From: Lentisphaeria bacterium
GTDB lineage: Bacteria; Verrucomicrobiota; Lentisphaeria; Victivallales; Victivallaceae
Direction of reading: 5' to 3'
Assembly: GCA_018265615.1 (NCBI GenBank)
Contig: JABLYX010000010.1
Location: 48,225-112,224 of the forward strand
Length of the DNA: 64,000 nt
How positions within the stretch are numbered: the first letter of the stretch is position 1; each line of letters starts with the position of its first letter. The translations under genes were made by a program, and so were the position numbers. The notes below the pieces were generated by a model that was given only the letters and a program-made list of their open reading frames with translations, was not told the origin of the DNA and did no database searches. This document shows positions 34,254-42,171 of the stretch, in pieces.

Positions 34254-35630
34254 ATGGTTTGCAATATGACGACCGGCACTCCGGCCGGACAGATTATCCG
34301 CTTCTCGATCCCGCTGTTGATCGGCAACGTCCTGCAGCAGTTCTATTTCATGGCCGACATGGCGATCGTGAGCCGCACGATCAACCCCGCGGCGATGGCG
34401 GCGGTCGGGGCGACCGGAGCGGTCACCTTCCTGATCTTCGGCTTCTATTTCGGGCTGACCAACGGATTCGCGGTCATCACCGCCCAGCGGTTCGGCGCAC
34501 AGGATTATGAGGGCGTGCGGCGTTCGGTCGCCGTTTCGATGCTGCTCGGGTTCGCCGCAACCGCCGCCGGCATGATCCTCTCGCTGCCGACGGCGGACTG
34601 GCTGCTGCGGCTCATGCATACGCCGGCGGATATCCACGACGACGCGGTGATCTATCTGGTCGCGCTCTGCTGGGGGACCGGCGCAATGGTCTTCTACAAC
34701 CTGCTCTCCTGCTTCATCCGGGCGCTGGGGGACAGCTGGACGCCGCTCTGGTTCCTCGCATTCGCGACCGTGCTGAACATTGTGCTGGATTTCCTCTGCA
34801 TCCTGACCTTCGGGATGGGAATCGCGGGCGCGGCCTGGGCGACCGTCGCCTCGCAGGCGATTTCCGCGCTGCTGTGCCTCGGATACATGTACAGATTCTT
34901 CCCGATGCTGCGCCCGAAGTGGGGCGACTGGAAGTTCGACCCAGCCTGGGCCTGGCGCCATTTGCGGGTCGCGCTGCCGATGGCCTTCCAGTTTTCAGTC
35001 ACCGCGATCGGCGTCATGGTCATGCAGCAGCAGATCAACGCATTCGGGACCGTGACGGTCGCCGCGTTCACGGTGGGAACCCGGATCGAGCAGCTCGCCG
35101 TCCAGCCGATGTTCACGATCGGGATCGCGATCGCGACCTTCGCCGCGCAGAACTACGGCGCGGGACGGTCCGACCGGATCCGGCAGGGAGTGAACCAGAC
35201 GACGCTGATCTCCATCGCCTGGTGCGTCATCAGCGGCATCGGGCTGGTTTTATTCAGCCGCGCGCTGGTCGGGATCTTCCTCGATACGGACGCAATGCCG
35301 GTCGAAACGGAGCGGGCGCAATACTATATCCACATGGTCTCCGCGCTCTTCATCATCCTCGGGCAGCTTTTCATCTATCGGAACGTGCTGCAGGGGATCG
35401 GCCGCTCGTTCATCCCGCTCATGGCCGGCGTGGTCGAGCTCGTGATCCGCATCGCGGCTTCGCTGACCCTCGCGCCGCTGTTCGGCTACACCGGCGCGTT
35501 CTGGGCGACGCCGGCGGCGTGGATCGGCGCGACGCTGCTGCTGGCGGCGGCCTACTTCCGTGTGCTGCGCACAAAGGAGTTCAGCCGCGTTTGCGGTAGC
35601 GGCTCGGATTCATGCCGGTCCGCGCCTTGA
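34254..35630 (+). CDS. MATE-family efflux transporter
   Basis: A 458-residue inner-membrane protein with twelve predicted helices, such as the FLIFGFYFGLTNGFAVITAQ segment and AAWIGATLLLAAAYFRVL at the end. The N-terminal RFSIPLLIGNVLQQFYFMAD with D (about residue 37) and the internal repeat with VALPMAFQFSVTAIGVM mark the DinF/NorM-type MATE fold, which exports organic cations or lipid-linked compounds in exchange for H+ or Na+. Start ATG 34254; MTTGT at 34266 is an alternative. The last 50 bp overlap the convergent AraC gene. Confidence 0.88.
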   Translation: MVCNMTTGTPAGQIIRFSIPLLIGNVLQQFYFMADMAIVSRTINPAAMAAVGATGAVTFLIFGFYFGLTNGFAVITAQRFGAQDYEGVRRSVAVSMLLGFAATAAGMILSLPTADWLLRLMHTPADIHDDAVIYLVALCWGTGAMVFYNLLSCFIRALGDSWTPLWFLAFATVLNIVLDFLCILTFGMGIAGAAWATVASQAISALLCLGYMYRFFPMLRPKWGDWKFDPAWAWRHLRVALPMAFQFSVTAIGVMVMQQQINAFGTVTVAAFTVGTRIEQLAVQPMFTIGIAIATFAAQNYGAGRSDRIRQGVNQTTLISIAWCVISGIGLVLFSRALVGIFLDTDAMPVETERAQYYIHMVSALFIILGQLFIYRNVLQGIGRSFIPLMAGVVELVIRIAASLTLAPLFGYTGAFWATPAAWIGATLLLAAAYFRVLRTKEFSRVCGSGSDSCRSAP

Positions 35631-36381
35631 AGCAGCCCGAAAAGTAGTACTGGTCGGAGAAGCCGAGCATCCCGGCAATCTCCTTGACCGACTTTCGCGA
35701 ACAGGTCAGCAGCCTGCGGGCAGCTTCAATGCGCTGCCGCATCAGATACTCATACGGCGAGCAGCCGAACGCCTCGCGGAAGCGCCGGATCAGGTGCGCC
35801 GGAGTGAAGCCCGCCTCTTTGCAGAATTCCTCCAGCCGGAAACGCTTCCCCACGCTGCCGTCAAGCGCCTTCTTCAGCTCTGCGGCTTCGGGCCGCGCCG
35901 TCAGCGTCCGCTCGCAGAGGATCTCAGAGCACGCCTCGGCGAACTGGTGGAAAATCACCGCCGCGCGCCGGTTCAGCATGGGCCCGGCATAACCGAGCTC
36001 CATCATCGCCTCGAAATAGTGACGCAGCTGCGGAACGCCGTTGATCTGATACACGGCCGAAAGTCCGTGGCATTCGATCAGCATGTCGGCCAGCGCCCCG
36101 TCCACGACAAAGAAAAGCTTGTGCCAGAGGTCGGCGGGATCGGTGCGGTAATGATGGCTGCTGCGGCGGTGCAGAAAATAGATGCTCTCCGGTCCGCACT
36201 CGAACCGGCGGCCGTCGCTTTCGAGTACGCCGCGCCCGCGGACGACGTATTCGACGGTGCAGAACTCGTAATCGACGCGCTCGAACCCGCAGTCAGGCGT
36301 GTTCGCGATTCCCCACCCGGCATGGTTCAGCCGGAACGGGAAGGCGGCCTCATCCGAGGCCGGGGGAGGCAATCCGTTCAA
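35581..36381 (-). CDS. AraC-family transcriptional regulator
   Basis: A 266-residue regulator with an N-terminal cupin-like sensor (EYVVRGRGVLESDGRRF, GPESIYFLHRR) and a C-terminal double HTH (FCKEAGFTPAHLIRRFREAFG and the EIAGMLGFSDQYYFSGCFK helix pair, KARTGMNPSRYR end). The start appears to be TTG 36381, with AAGGATGTGG upstream; no ATG gives the full sensor domain. It is divergent from the Gfo/Idh dehydrogenase at 36506 and most likely controls it in response to a sugar. Confidence 0.85.
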   Translation of the reverse strand: MNGLPPPASDEAAFPFRLNHAGWGIANTPDCGFERVDYEFCTVEYVVRGRGVLESDGRRFECGPESIYFLHRRSSHHYRTDPADLWHKLFFVVDGALADMLIECHGLSAVYQINGVPQLRHYFEAMMELGYAGPMLNRRAAVIFHQFAEACSEILCERTLTARPEAAELKKALDGSVGKRFRLEEFCKEAGFTPAHLIRRFREAFGCSPYEYLMRQRIEAARRLLTCSRKSVKEIAGMLGFSDQYYFSGCFKARTGMNPSRYRKRG

Positions 36382-36441
36382 TATTCCACATCCTTATTTG
36401 ATATAACACATTGAATTCCTGTAAAAAAAACTGTTTTTTCA

Positions 36442-36470
36442 TTGCAATTACGTTTAAGTTAACGCATAAT
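36442..36470 (+). promoter_or_regulatory. Sigma-70-type promoter of the Gfo/Idh gene
   Basis: TTGCAA (36442-36447), 17-bp spacer, CATAAT (36465-36470), 36 nt before ATG 36506. It lies in the 124-bp divergent region shared with the AraC gene; the spacer holds the near-palindrome GTTTAAGTTAAC. Confidence 0.6.
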
Positions 36471-36505
36471 AGAATCAGATGCAAATCAACACGGAGCATA
36501 TCATC

Positions 36506-37669
36506 ATGAAATCTTCGAAAATCGGAATCATCGGAACCGGCGGCCGCGGCCGCCATGCATACAGGGCACACCGCCCGGACAAGGGGTGGGAGATCGCGAC
36601 GGGGGCGGATGTCAGCCCCGAAGCGCGCAAAGAGTTCACCGAAGCGTTCCCGGACGCATCCGCCGTCGCGGACTACCGCGAAGTGCTGGCCAATCCGGAG
36701 ATCAGCGTGGTTTTCATCATGGCGCCGGACTTCCTGCACGAGGAGATGGCCGTCGCCGCACTTGAAGCCGGCAAGGCGGTCTACCTCGAAAAGCCGATGG
36801 CGATCACGCTCGAAGGGTGCGACCGCATCCTCGAAACCGCCATGCGGACCGGCTCGAAGCTGTTCGTCGGCCACAACATGCGTTATTTCCCGGTCGTGCT
36901 GAAAATGAAGGAGGTCATCGACTCCGGGCTGATCGGAGAGGTGCAGGCCGGCTGGTGCCGCCACTTCATCAATTACGGCGGCGACGCCTATTTCCGCGAC
37001 TGGCACTCCGAGCAGAAGAACACCTGCGGGCTGCTGCTGCAGAAGGGCGCGCACGACATCGACGTGATGCACTGGCTCATGGGCTCGCATACGCGGCGCG
37101 TGGTCGGCATGGGGATGCTCTCGGTCTACGACCGCTGCGCGCGCCGTCCGGCGGATGTGCCCGGCTGCGCGAAATGGTCCGACGCGCAATACCCGCCGCT
37201 GGAACAGGGAGGCTTCTCCCCTGTGATCGACGTCGAGGATCACAATATGATCCTCATGCAGCTCGAAAGCGGCGCGCAGGCCGTCTACATGCAGTGCCAT
37301 TACACGCCGGACGCGGAACGCAACTACACTTTCATCGGGACAAAGGGGCGGGTCGAGAACATCGGCGACAACGGCGACTGCCAGGTCCACGTCTGGACCC
37401 GGCGCGGCCCGCGCTCAACGCCGGACATCATCTACAACCTGAAGCCGGAGAGCGGCTCCCACGGCGGCTCCGACCCGATGATCATCGATAATTTCCTTGC
37501 GTTCGTGCGCGACGGGGCGCCGACGAACGCTTCGCCCGTGGCGGCGCGCGACTCGGTCGCAACCGGGGTGTGCGGTCACAGGTCGATCCGCGGCGGAAAC
37601 ATGCCCCAGGAGATCCCGCCGCTCGCGCCCGAACTCATCCGCTATTTCGAAAACGGCCAGAAGCGGTAA
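36506..37669 (+). CDS. Gfo/Idh/MocA-family oxidoreductase
   Basis: A 387-residue NAD(P)-dependent sugar or inositol dehydrogenase. Rossmann start KIGIIGTGGRGRHAY, the family motif VYLEKPMAITLEGCD (EKP lysine), and the catalytic region QKGAHDIDVMHWLMG with the conserved His/Asp pair are present. The substrate domain contains IDVEDHNMILMQLESG. Start ATG 36506 has GGAG 6-7 nt upstream; an earlier ATG (36479) is at the transcription start and unlikely. No signal peptide, so cytoplasmic. Divergent AraC gene suggests sugar control. Confidence 0.87.
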   Translation: MKSSKIGIIGTGGRGRHAYRAHRPDKGWEIATGADVSPEARKEFTEAFPDASAVADYREVLANPEISVVFIMAPDFLHEEMAVAALEAGKAVYLEKPMAITLEGCDRILETAMRTGSKLFVGHNMRYFPVVLKMKEVIDSGLIGEVQAGWCRHFINYGGDAYFRDWHSEQKNTCGLLLQKGAHDIDVMHWLMGSHTRRVVGMGMLSVYDRCARRPADVPGCAKWSDAQYPPLEQGGFSPVIDVEDHNMILMQLESGAQAVYMQCHYTPDAERNYTFIGTKGRVENIGDNGDCQVHVWTRRGPRSTPDIIYNLKPESGSHGGSDPMIIDNFLAFVRDGAPTNASPVAARDSVATGVCGHRSIRGGNMPQEIPPLAPELIRYFENGQKR

Positions 37670-37699
37670 GGCGCGCTCCCTTTTTCCGGACCTCTTTCC

Positions 37700-37740
37700 C
37701 GGCCGGGCGGCGGATGCGGCTGGCATTTTCCGCCCGGCCG
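37700..37740 (+). terminator. GC-rich hairpin after the Gfo/Idh gene
   Basis: Perfect 11-bp arms CGGCCGGGCGG (37700-37710) and CCGCCCGGCCG (37730-37740) around a 19-base loop. There is no T-tract after it, so it may act as a weak or factor-dependent terminator. It overlaps the candidate promoter of the next gene. Confidence 0.45.
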
Positions 37741-37749
37741 CTGTATAGT
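37721..37749 (+). promoter_or_regulatory. Candidate promoter of pepT
   Basis: TGGCAT (37721-37726), 17-bp spacer, TATAGT (37744-37749), 31 nt before ATG 37780. The -35 lies in the loop of the preceding hairpin. Confidence 0.4.
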
Positions 37750-37779
37750 ACCGTCATTCACGATACAGAGAGGTCCATC

Positions 37780-39012
37780 ATGAAAACTGTCCTTGAGCGG
37801 CTGCTTGAATATGTCCGGTTCGACACGCAGTCGGATGATTCCACCGGCGCCCACCCCTCCACCCCGAATCAGATGGCGCTTGCGCACCACCTCGCCGCAG
37901 AGATGTGCGGACTCGGAATCCGGGAGGTCCGCGTCTCCGAATACGGCTGTGTGACCGGCGTCCTGCCGGCGACGCCCGGGCAGGAGCAGACGCCCGCACT
38001 CGGCTTCATCGCCCACATGGATACGTCGGACGCGGCTTCCGGCAAAGACGTGAAGCCGCAGATCGTCCCTTACCGGGGAGGCGTCGTCCCGCTCGGAGAG
38101 AGCGGCAGAACGCTCGACCCCGCCCGGTTCCCGTTTCTCCCCCGGCTGGCCGGCCACACGCTTGTCACGACGGACGGCACAACGCTTCTCGGAGCCGACG
38201 ACAAGGCGGGAATCGCGGAGATCATGACCGCCGCCGAACGGATCATTTCCGGCGGGCTGCCGCACGGCAGGCTCTGCTTCGGCTTCACTCCCGACGAGGA
38301 GATCGGTGAAGGCACGCTGCACTTCGACGTCGAAGCGTTCGGCGCGGCATACGCCTACACCGTCGACGGCGGGGCGGCGGGCGAAATCGAGTACCAGAAT
38401 TTCAATGCGGCGACCGCCTCGGTCGCGGTGCGGGGCGTCTCCGTCCACCCCGGCTCCGCGAAGGATGTCATGGTCAACGCCCTCAGGGTCGCGTTCGAAT
38501 TCGACTCCATGCTGCCGCGGGACGAGATTCCGGAACGGACGGAAGGGTTCCAGGGCTTCTATCACCTGATCCGCTGCGCCGGGACCGTTTCGGATGCGCA
38601 GCTCACCTATCTCCTGCGCGACCACGGCGCCGATTCTTTCGACGCGCGCAAAACCCTCCTCCGCGGCATCGCGGCACGACTGAACGACAGATACGGAGCC
38701 GGAACCGTCATGCTTGAAATCAAAGATCAGTACCGCAATATGGAGGAGGTGATCCTCCGGCACCCGTTTCTTCTGGAAGCCGCGAAAGCGGCGGTCCGGC
38801 AGGCCGGGCTCGAGCCGGTCGTCATCCCGATCCGCGGCGGCACCGACGGGGCCATGCTCTCGTTCCGCGGACTCCCCTGCCCCAACCTCGGAACCGGAGG
38901 GTATAACTTCCACGGCGAGTGGGAGTTCGCCTCCGTCGACGAAATGGAAAAAACGGTTGAAATCCTCCTCGGCATCGTCTCGCTCTTCCGCAAAAAAACG
39001 CCGGACAGGTAA
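37780..39012 (+). CDS. pepT: Peptidase T (tripeptide aminopeptidase)
   Basis: A 410-residue M20-family zinc aminopeptidase of the cytoplasm. Zinc and catalytic residues appear in order: AHMDTSDAASG (His and Asp), LLGADDKAGIAE (bridging Asp), TPDEEIGEG (catalytic and metal Glu), YTVDGGAAG, and the final NFHGEWEF histidine. The start MKTVLERLLEYVRFDTQS is canonical for PepT; an upstream in-frame extension to 37570 crosses the previous gene and promoter. It releases N-terminal residues from tripeptides. Confidence 0.92.
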   Translation: MKTVLERLLEYVRFDTQSDDSTGAHPSTPNQMALAHHLAAEMCGLGIREVRVSEYGCVTGVLPATPGQEQTPALGFIAHMDTSDAASGKDVKPQIVPYRGGVVPLGESGRTLDPARFPFLPRLAGHTLVTTDGTTLLGADDKAGIAEIMTAAERIISGGLPHGRLCFGFTPDEEIGEGTLHFDVEAFGAAYAYTVDGGAAGEIEYQNFNAATASVAVRGVSVHPGSAKDVMVNALRVAFEFDSMLPRDEIPERTEGFQGFYHLIRCAGTVSDAQLTYLLRDHGADSFDARKTLLRGIAARLNDRYGAGTVMLEIKDQYRNMEEVILRHPFLLEAAKAAVRQAGLEPVVIPIRGGTDGAMLSFRGLPCPNLGTGGYNFHGEWEFASVDEMEKTVEILLGIVSLFRKKTPDR

Positions 39013-39021
39013 AAACCGGCG
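38999..39021 (-). terminator. Rho-independent terminator of the SGNH hydrolase gene
   Basis: Arms CGCCGG / CCGGCG with an 11-base loop; on the minus strand the hairpin is followed by seven T (38998-38992). It overlaps the last codons of pepT on the other strand. Confidence 0.65.
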
Positions 39022-39022
39022 C

Positions 39023-39733
39023 TTATCTGCCGTTCAGCATGCGGCTGAGGCGGCCGGGATAGGTCTCCGCATCGCGGGAGGCGGTCCCGGCGCCCTTGAC
39101 GGCCGCGCCGAACGTGATGCTGTCGCCGATGCAGAGAATGCGCTTCGGGGACCAGTTTTCGGCCTTGATCCGCTTCGCGATCGCATCCGCCAGCCGGAAA
39201 TAACCGGTCGGCGTCGGGTGGACGCCGTCCTCCGCGCCGGAGTTGGCCGGGTTGCGGAACAAACTCGCCGCGTCGAGCGTCGACTCTCCGAGCACGGTTG
39301 TGGTCTCGAGAAGCGGAATCTCCTGCTCCTTCGCGACGGCGGCGACAATCTCATTTGCGTGCTTCACCTTTTCCGCCGCGCTCTCCCGGCGGAAGAAGCC
39401 GTCCTTATGCCGTTTGACCATCAGCTCCTGGCAGGCGTTCGGGATTTCGCAGAGCAGCACCTTTGCGCCGGCTTTCTTCGCGGCGGCAATCATCGCATTC
39501 AGGTTGCTGCGGTACTCCGGAAGCGGAATCAGATTGTGGCTGTTCAGGTTGTCGTTGGTGCCGACCATCAGGACCACGAGATCCGGCCTGCTCCTTTCGA
39601 GCTCCGCATCGAATACCTCCTTCAGCTGACGGGAGTTCCAGCCGGAACGCCCGGCGTTGAAGACCTCGACGGCGGAAAGGAAGAAAGAGGTGACGGAAAG
39701 CGCGGCGGCCAGCAGAATTTTAAACAGTTTCAT
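39023..39733 (-). CDS. Secreted SGNH/GDSL-type hydrolase with circularly permuted motif order
   Basis: A 236-residue exported esterase-like protein: signal peptide about 1-21 (LLAAALSVTSFFLSA). SGNH blocks are all present but in the order II, III, V, I: NAGRSGWNS (block II Gly) begins the mature protein, then VLMVGTNDN (block III Asn), EDGVHPTPTGY (block V Asp and His), and only at the very end CIGDSITFG (block I nucleophile Ser). In canonical enzymes the GDS block is N-terminal. The last residues (YPGRLSRMLNGR) would in a normal enzyme run directly into the first mature residues (VEVFNAGRSG), as expected of a true permutation. Start ATG 39733 has GGGGAG 8 nt upstream. Likely deacetylates a polysaccharide. 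Confidence 0.82.
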   Translation of the reverse strand: MKLFKILLAAALSVTSFFLSAVEVFNAGRSGWNSRQLKEVFDAELERSRPDLVVLMVGTNDNLNSHNLIPLPEYRSNLNAMIAAAKKAGAKVLLCEIPNACQELMVKRHKDGFFRRESAAEKVKHANEIVAAVAKEQEIPLLETTTVLGESTLDAASLFRNPANSGAEDGVHPTPTGYFRLADAIAKRIKAENWSPKRILCIGDSITFGAAVKGAGTASRDAETYPGRLSRMLNGR

Positions 39734-39760
39734 AGCATAATCTCCCCGGTTGCTCCGGTT

Positions 39761-39789
39761 ACTATACCACACCGCAACGAATTATGCAA
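39761..39789 (-). promoter_or_regulatory. Sigma-70-type promoter of the SGNH hydrolase gene
   Basis: Minus-strand TTGCAT (39789-39784), 17-bp spacer, TATAGT (39766-39761), about 28 nt before ATG 39733. Confidence 0.6.
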
Positions 39790-39796
39790 AGCGGAG

Positions 39797-40759
39797 TCAC
39801 TGCTCCCGGCGGGAATATTCGATCCGGTTCGCGAATCCGCCATAGTGGTTTCCCGGCCTGTCGCGGAGTGCGGCGACCCCGTTTTCAACCGTATAGAGGT
39901 AGTCGGAATCAAACCCGCCCTGCCCCCGGGAAGGCGCAGAGCAGGATGGGCAACGGTAGATCGCCCGGTCGGTCAGAATGCCTGAATTCTCCAGCGCTTC
40001 CAGCCCCGGCGGCAGTTCCCCCTCGGAATCCTCCGCATACTGTTCGAGCGCGAGCCGGATCTGCTTCAGATTGCTCAGGCAGGCCGCCCGGCGGGCGCGC
40101 TCCGACACGCGGCCCAGCTGCGGAAGCGTGAACGCCGTGAAAAACGGGAGCATCAGGAAGAGAATGACCGCCATCGTGACATGATTTCGCCGCCGCCTGC
40201 CGTGACCGCACGCAAGGACGGCTTCAACCAGGATCCACAGGCAAAAGCCGCAGCCGCAGAGAAACAAAAAGAGATTGATCCAGCGCGCGCTCTCCCCGAG
40301 ATCCTCGTTCAGGGTCCGGCCGAACGCCAGAAGCGGCAGCAGGAACAGAAACTGGAACAGCGGAACCGGCCAGCCCGCATCAACGCTCCTTTTCCGGGCA
40401 AGCGCCCGGCGGAGCATGAAGACCCCCGCAAAAAGCAGAAACGCTCCCCCGGCGCGCGGCCAGAAGAGCGGCGAGAACTCCGTCAGCACCTGGTCCCGGA
40501 AGAGCGCCCGGCTGCAGAAGATGCCGACAGCTCCCCAGCCGCAGAACAAAACACCCTGAACAGCCGGCAGGGACGCCGGCTCCGGCGGGAGCTCTTTCCG
40601 CCCCATGGCTCCGGAGAAAAACACCGCGGCGGCGAAAAGCACCCCCCAGACTCCCCAGCGCGGATCCCCTGTCAGGCAGAAAACAAGAAGCAATGCGGAA
40701 ACCAGGGCAACAGGAGCCCCGGCCGCCGCCGGATACAGACTGCGTGGAATCGCCCGCAC
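39797..40759 (-). CDS. Multi-pass membrane protein with C-terminal pseudopilin-like domain
   Basis: About 320 residues. Five to six hydrophobic helices occupy the first 200 residues (ALVSALLLVFCLTG, WGVWGVLFAAAVFFSGA, FLFLLPLLAFG, INLFLFLCGCGFCLWILVE), and a further helix VTMAVILFLMLPFFTAFTLP leads into a tail that looks like the soluble part of the pseudopilins in this genome: RAACLSNLKQIRLALEQYAEDS, PGLEAL, IYRCPSCS. The FTLIE cleavage motif is lacking. The start is probably GTG 40759, just after the upstream gene (7 bp). I know no named family with this fusion; a membrane-tethered pseudopilin-like sensor or assembly factor is a guess. Confidence 0.65.
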   Translation of the reverse strand: MRAIPRSLYPAAAGAPVALVSALLLVFCLTGDPRWGVWGVLFAAAVFFSGAMGRKELPPEPASLPAVQGVLFCGWGAVGIFCSRALFRDQVLTEFSPLFWPRAGGAFLLFAGVFMLRRALARKRSVDAGWPVPLFQFLFLLPLLAFGRTLNEDLGESARWINLFLFLCGCGFCLWILVEAVLACGHGRRRRNHVTMAVILFLMLPFFTAFTLPQLGRVSERARRAACLSNLKQIRLALEQYAEDSEGELPPGLEALENSGILTDRAIYRCPSCSAPSRGQGGFDSDYLYTVENGVAALRDRPGNHYGGFANRIEYSRREQ

Positions 40760-40766
40760 CTTCCGC

Positions 40767-41312
40767 TCAGCGGCGGGAGGGGTTCGGGCGCAGGAACGGA
40801 GAACTCGGCATGGAGCTGTTGCTCGGCCGCTCGGGACGTACGATCGGGGAAGGCCGGTTCTCGCGGACCGACGGCGTGCTCCGCGCCGGTTCGGAGCGAC
40901 TCGACGCCGACGGTGAAGAAGAGCCGGATGACGAGCTGCCGGCCGGGTTCGGGCGCTGCGGCATCGGCTTCGTTGCCGGGGCCGGAGTCACCTGGCGCAC
41001 CTGCCCCCTGCTGTCCTGCACATACTGCGGCGTCTCCCCTTTCGGAGAGGTGCTGAACGTGGAGGCCCCGCCCTTCTGATAAATGACCGTGTTCCCGCTT
41101 TGAATCAGGGTTTCAGTCTTGCCGTCCGGCCCGGTCTTGACCGTCGTGTCGCCGATCTTCACGGCTCCGGCGGTAAGATCCTGACCCGCCGGCTTCGCCT
41201 GCCGGGACTGGGCCGCGGGAGGTGCCGGAGAGACCGTCTCCGGTTCGGTTTCGGCGGCTCCCGCAATGCAGAGCAACATAACGGCACACAGAATTTCAAA
41301 CGGATGTTTCAT
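40767..41312 (-). CDS. Secreted Pro/Ser-rich protein of unknown function
   Basis: A 181-residue protein with a signal peptide (about 1-20, ILCAVMLLCIAGAAE). Residues 45-105 form a small repeat-like beta region (VKIGDTTVKTGPDGKTETLI), and the last 75 residues are low-complexity Ser/Pro/Arg-rich (NPAGSSSSGSSSPSASSRS), probably extended or surface exposed. Ribosome-binding site GGGAGGTG precedes ATG 41312. It is followed after 7 bp by the membrane/pseudopilin-like gene and is likely co-transcribed with it. No family recognised. Confidence 0.6.
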   Translation of the reverse strand: MKHPFEILCAVMLLCIAGAAETEPETVSPAPPAAQSRQAKPAGQDLTAGAVKIGDTTVKTGPDGKTETLIQSGNTVIYQKGGASTFSTSPKGETPQYVQDSRGQVRQVTPAPATKPMPQRPNPAGSSSSGSSSPSASSRSEPARSTPSVRENRPSPIVRPERPSNSSMPSSPFLRPNPSRR

Positions 41313-41337
41313 GGTGCACCTCCCTTTCTTAACAGTG

Positions 41338-41365
41338 AATATAATTCGGATTTTCGAACATTCAA
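41338..41365 (-). promoter_or_regulatory. Sigma-70-type promoter of the 41312 gene
   Basis: Minus-strand TTGAAT (41365-41360), 16-bp spacer, TATATT (41343-41338). The -35 overlaps the last codon of the upstream acetyltransferase gene. Confidence 0.5.
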
Positions 41366-42012
41366 GAGGTCAAGCTGAAATTCGCCGCATTTTCTTCCAG
41401 GAGCCGCAGGAACAGCGCGGCGTGCCAGCCATCCGCCGCGGCGTGATTCAGCCGCAGGGAGACCGGCAGCACGCACCTGCCGTCCTGCTCCGCATACCTG
41501 CCCCATGTGATGATCGGTGCGAGACAGCCGCCCTCCCGCAATTCGAGGGAGAAACTTTCGAACCGGACCCACGGCAGGCAGGAGAGGTGAACCAGGTTCG
41601 GCGGAAATTCGCCGAGCAGGATCCCCCGTTCCCCGCGGCGGCGCCCGATATCCGCCGTCACAGCGTCGTAAAAGCTGCGTGCGTCCGCATCATACGGCGT
41701 GCAGAGGCAGGAGAAGGTTCCGTCGTCCCCGTGAAAAACGGGGTAGGAGGGCGAAACGTAATCCCAGTATCCCGGCCTCCCCTCCGCATCGACGTCCGTG
41801 CGGAATTCCGGAATCCGGTTGACCGTCTGCGTCACAAGAACGACAAGCGCCGCATAGGTGCGCAGGCCGGTCCTGCGGCACCGGTCCAGAACGGAGGTGA
41901 TATTGACCTCCGCCGTCAGATTGAACGCACACCCCGAAACGCCGTAGTGCTCAAAATGCGTACGGCGTGGCCAGCTTTCCGGATCGAACCGGTTGAATTG
42001 CGCTTCTTTCAT
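41362..42012 (-). CDS. Chloramphenicol O-acetyltransferase-like protein (CAT family)
   Basis: A 216-residue trimeric-type acyltransferase. It opens with the NRFDPESWPRRTHFEHY motif of classical CATs and keeps the catalytic block as LNHAAADGWHAALF, where canonical enzymes have HHAVCDGFH: the catalytic His and the structural Asp are present, while the preceding His is Asn. Other CAT landmarks include VSPSYPVFH and NLVHLSCLPWVRF. It may acetylate chloramphenicol or be one of the CAT-fold proteins acting on other acceptors. Start ATG 42012, with GGAG 9 nt upstream; own promoter. Confidence 0.83.
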   Translation of the reverse strand: MKEAQFNRFDPESWPRRTHFEHYGVSGCAFNLTAEVNITSVLDRCRRTGLRTYAALVVLVTQTVNRIPEFRTDVDAEGRPGYWDYVSPSYPVFHGDDGTFSCLCTPYDADARSFYDAVTADIGRRRGERGILLGEFPPNLVHLSCLPWVRFESFSLELREGGCLAPIITWGRYAEQDGRCVLPVSLRLNHAAADGWHAALFLRLLEENAANFSLTS

Positions 42013-42035
42013 CCTGCGGAACTCCTTCCGGAAAA

Positions 42036-42064
42036 AGTATAGCACCGTCCGGCGTCCCCGTCAA
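42036..42064 (-). promoter_or_regulatory. Sigma-70-type promoter of the CAT-like gene
   Basis: Minus-strand TTGACG (42064-42059), 17-bp spacer, TATACT (42041-42036), giving a leader of about 16 nt before ATG 42012. Confidence 0.65.
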
Positions 42065-42104
42065 GCGCAAACGGGAGTTTTTCTCGGAAACTCTCCTTAT
42101 TTGC

Positions 42105-42133
42105 TTGACTTCGCATGAGGCGGCAGTTATATT
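42105..42133 (+). promoter_or_regulatory. Sigma-70-type promoter of the LOG-family gene
   Basis: TTGACT (42105-42110), 17-bp spacer, TATATT (42128-42133); ATG 42172 is preceded by AGGAG. Confidence 0.65.
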
Positions 42134-42171
42134 CCAGATACATGATAGCATAAATCAGGAGATTTGCGGTT

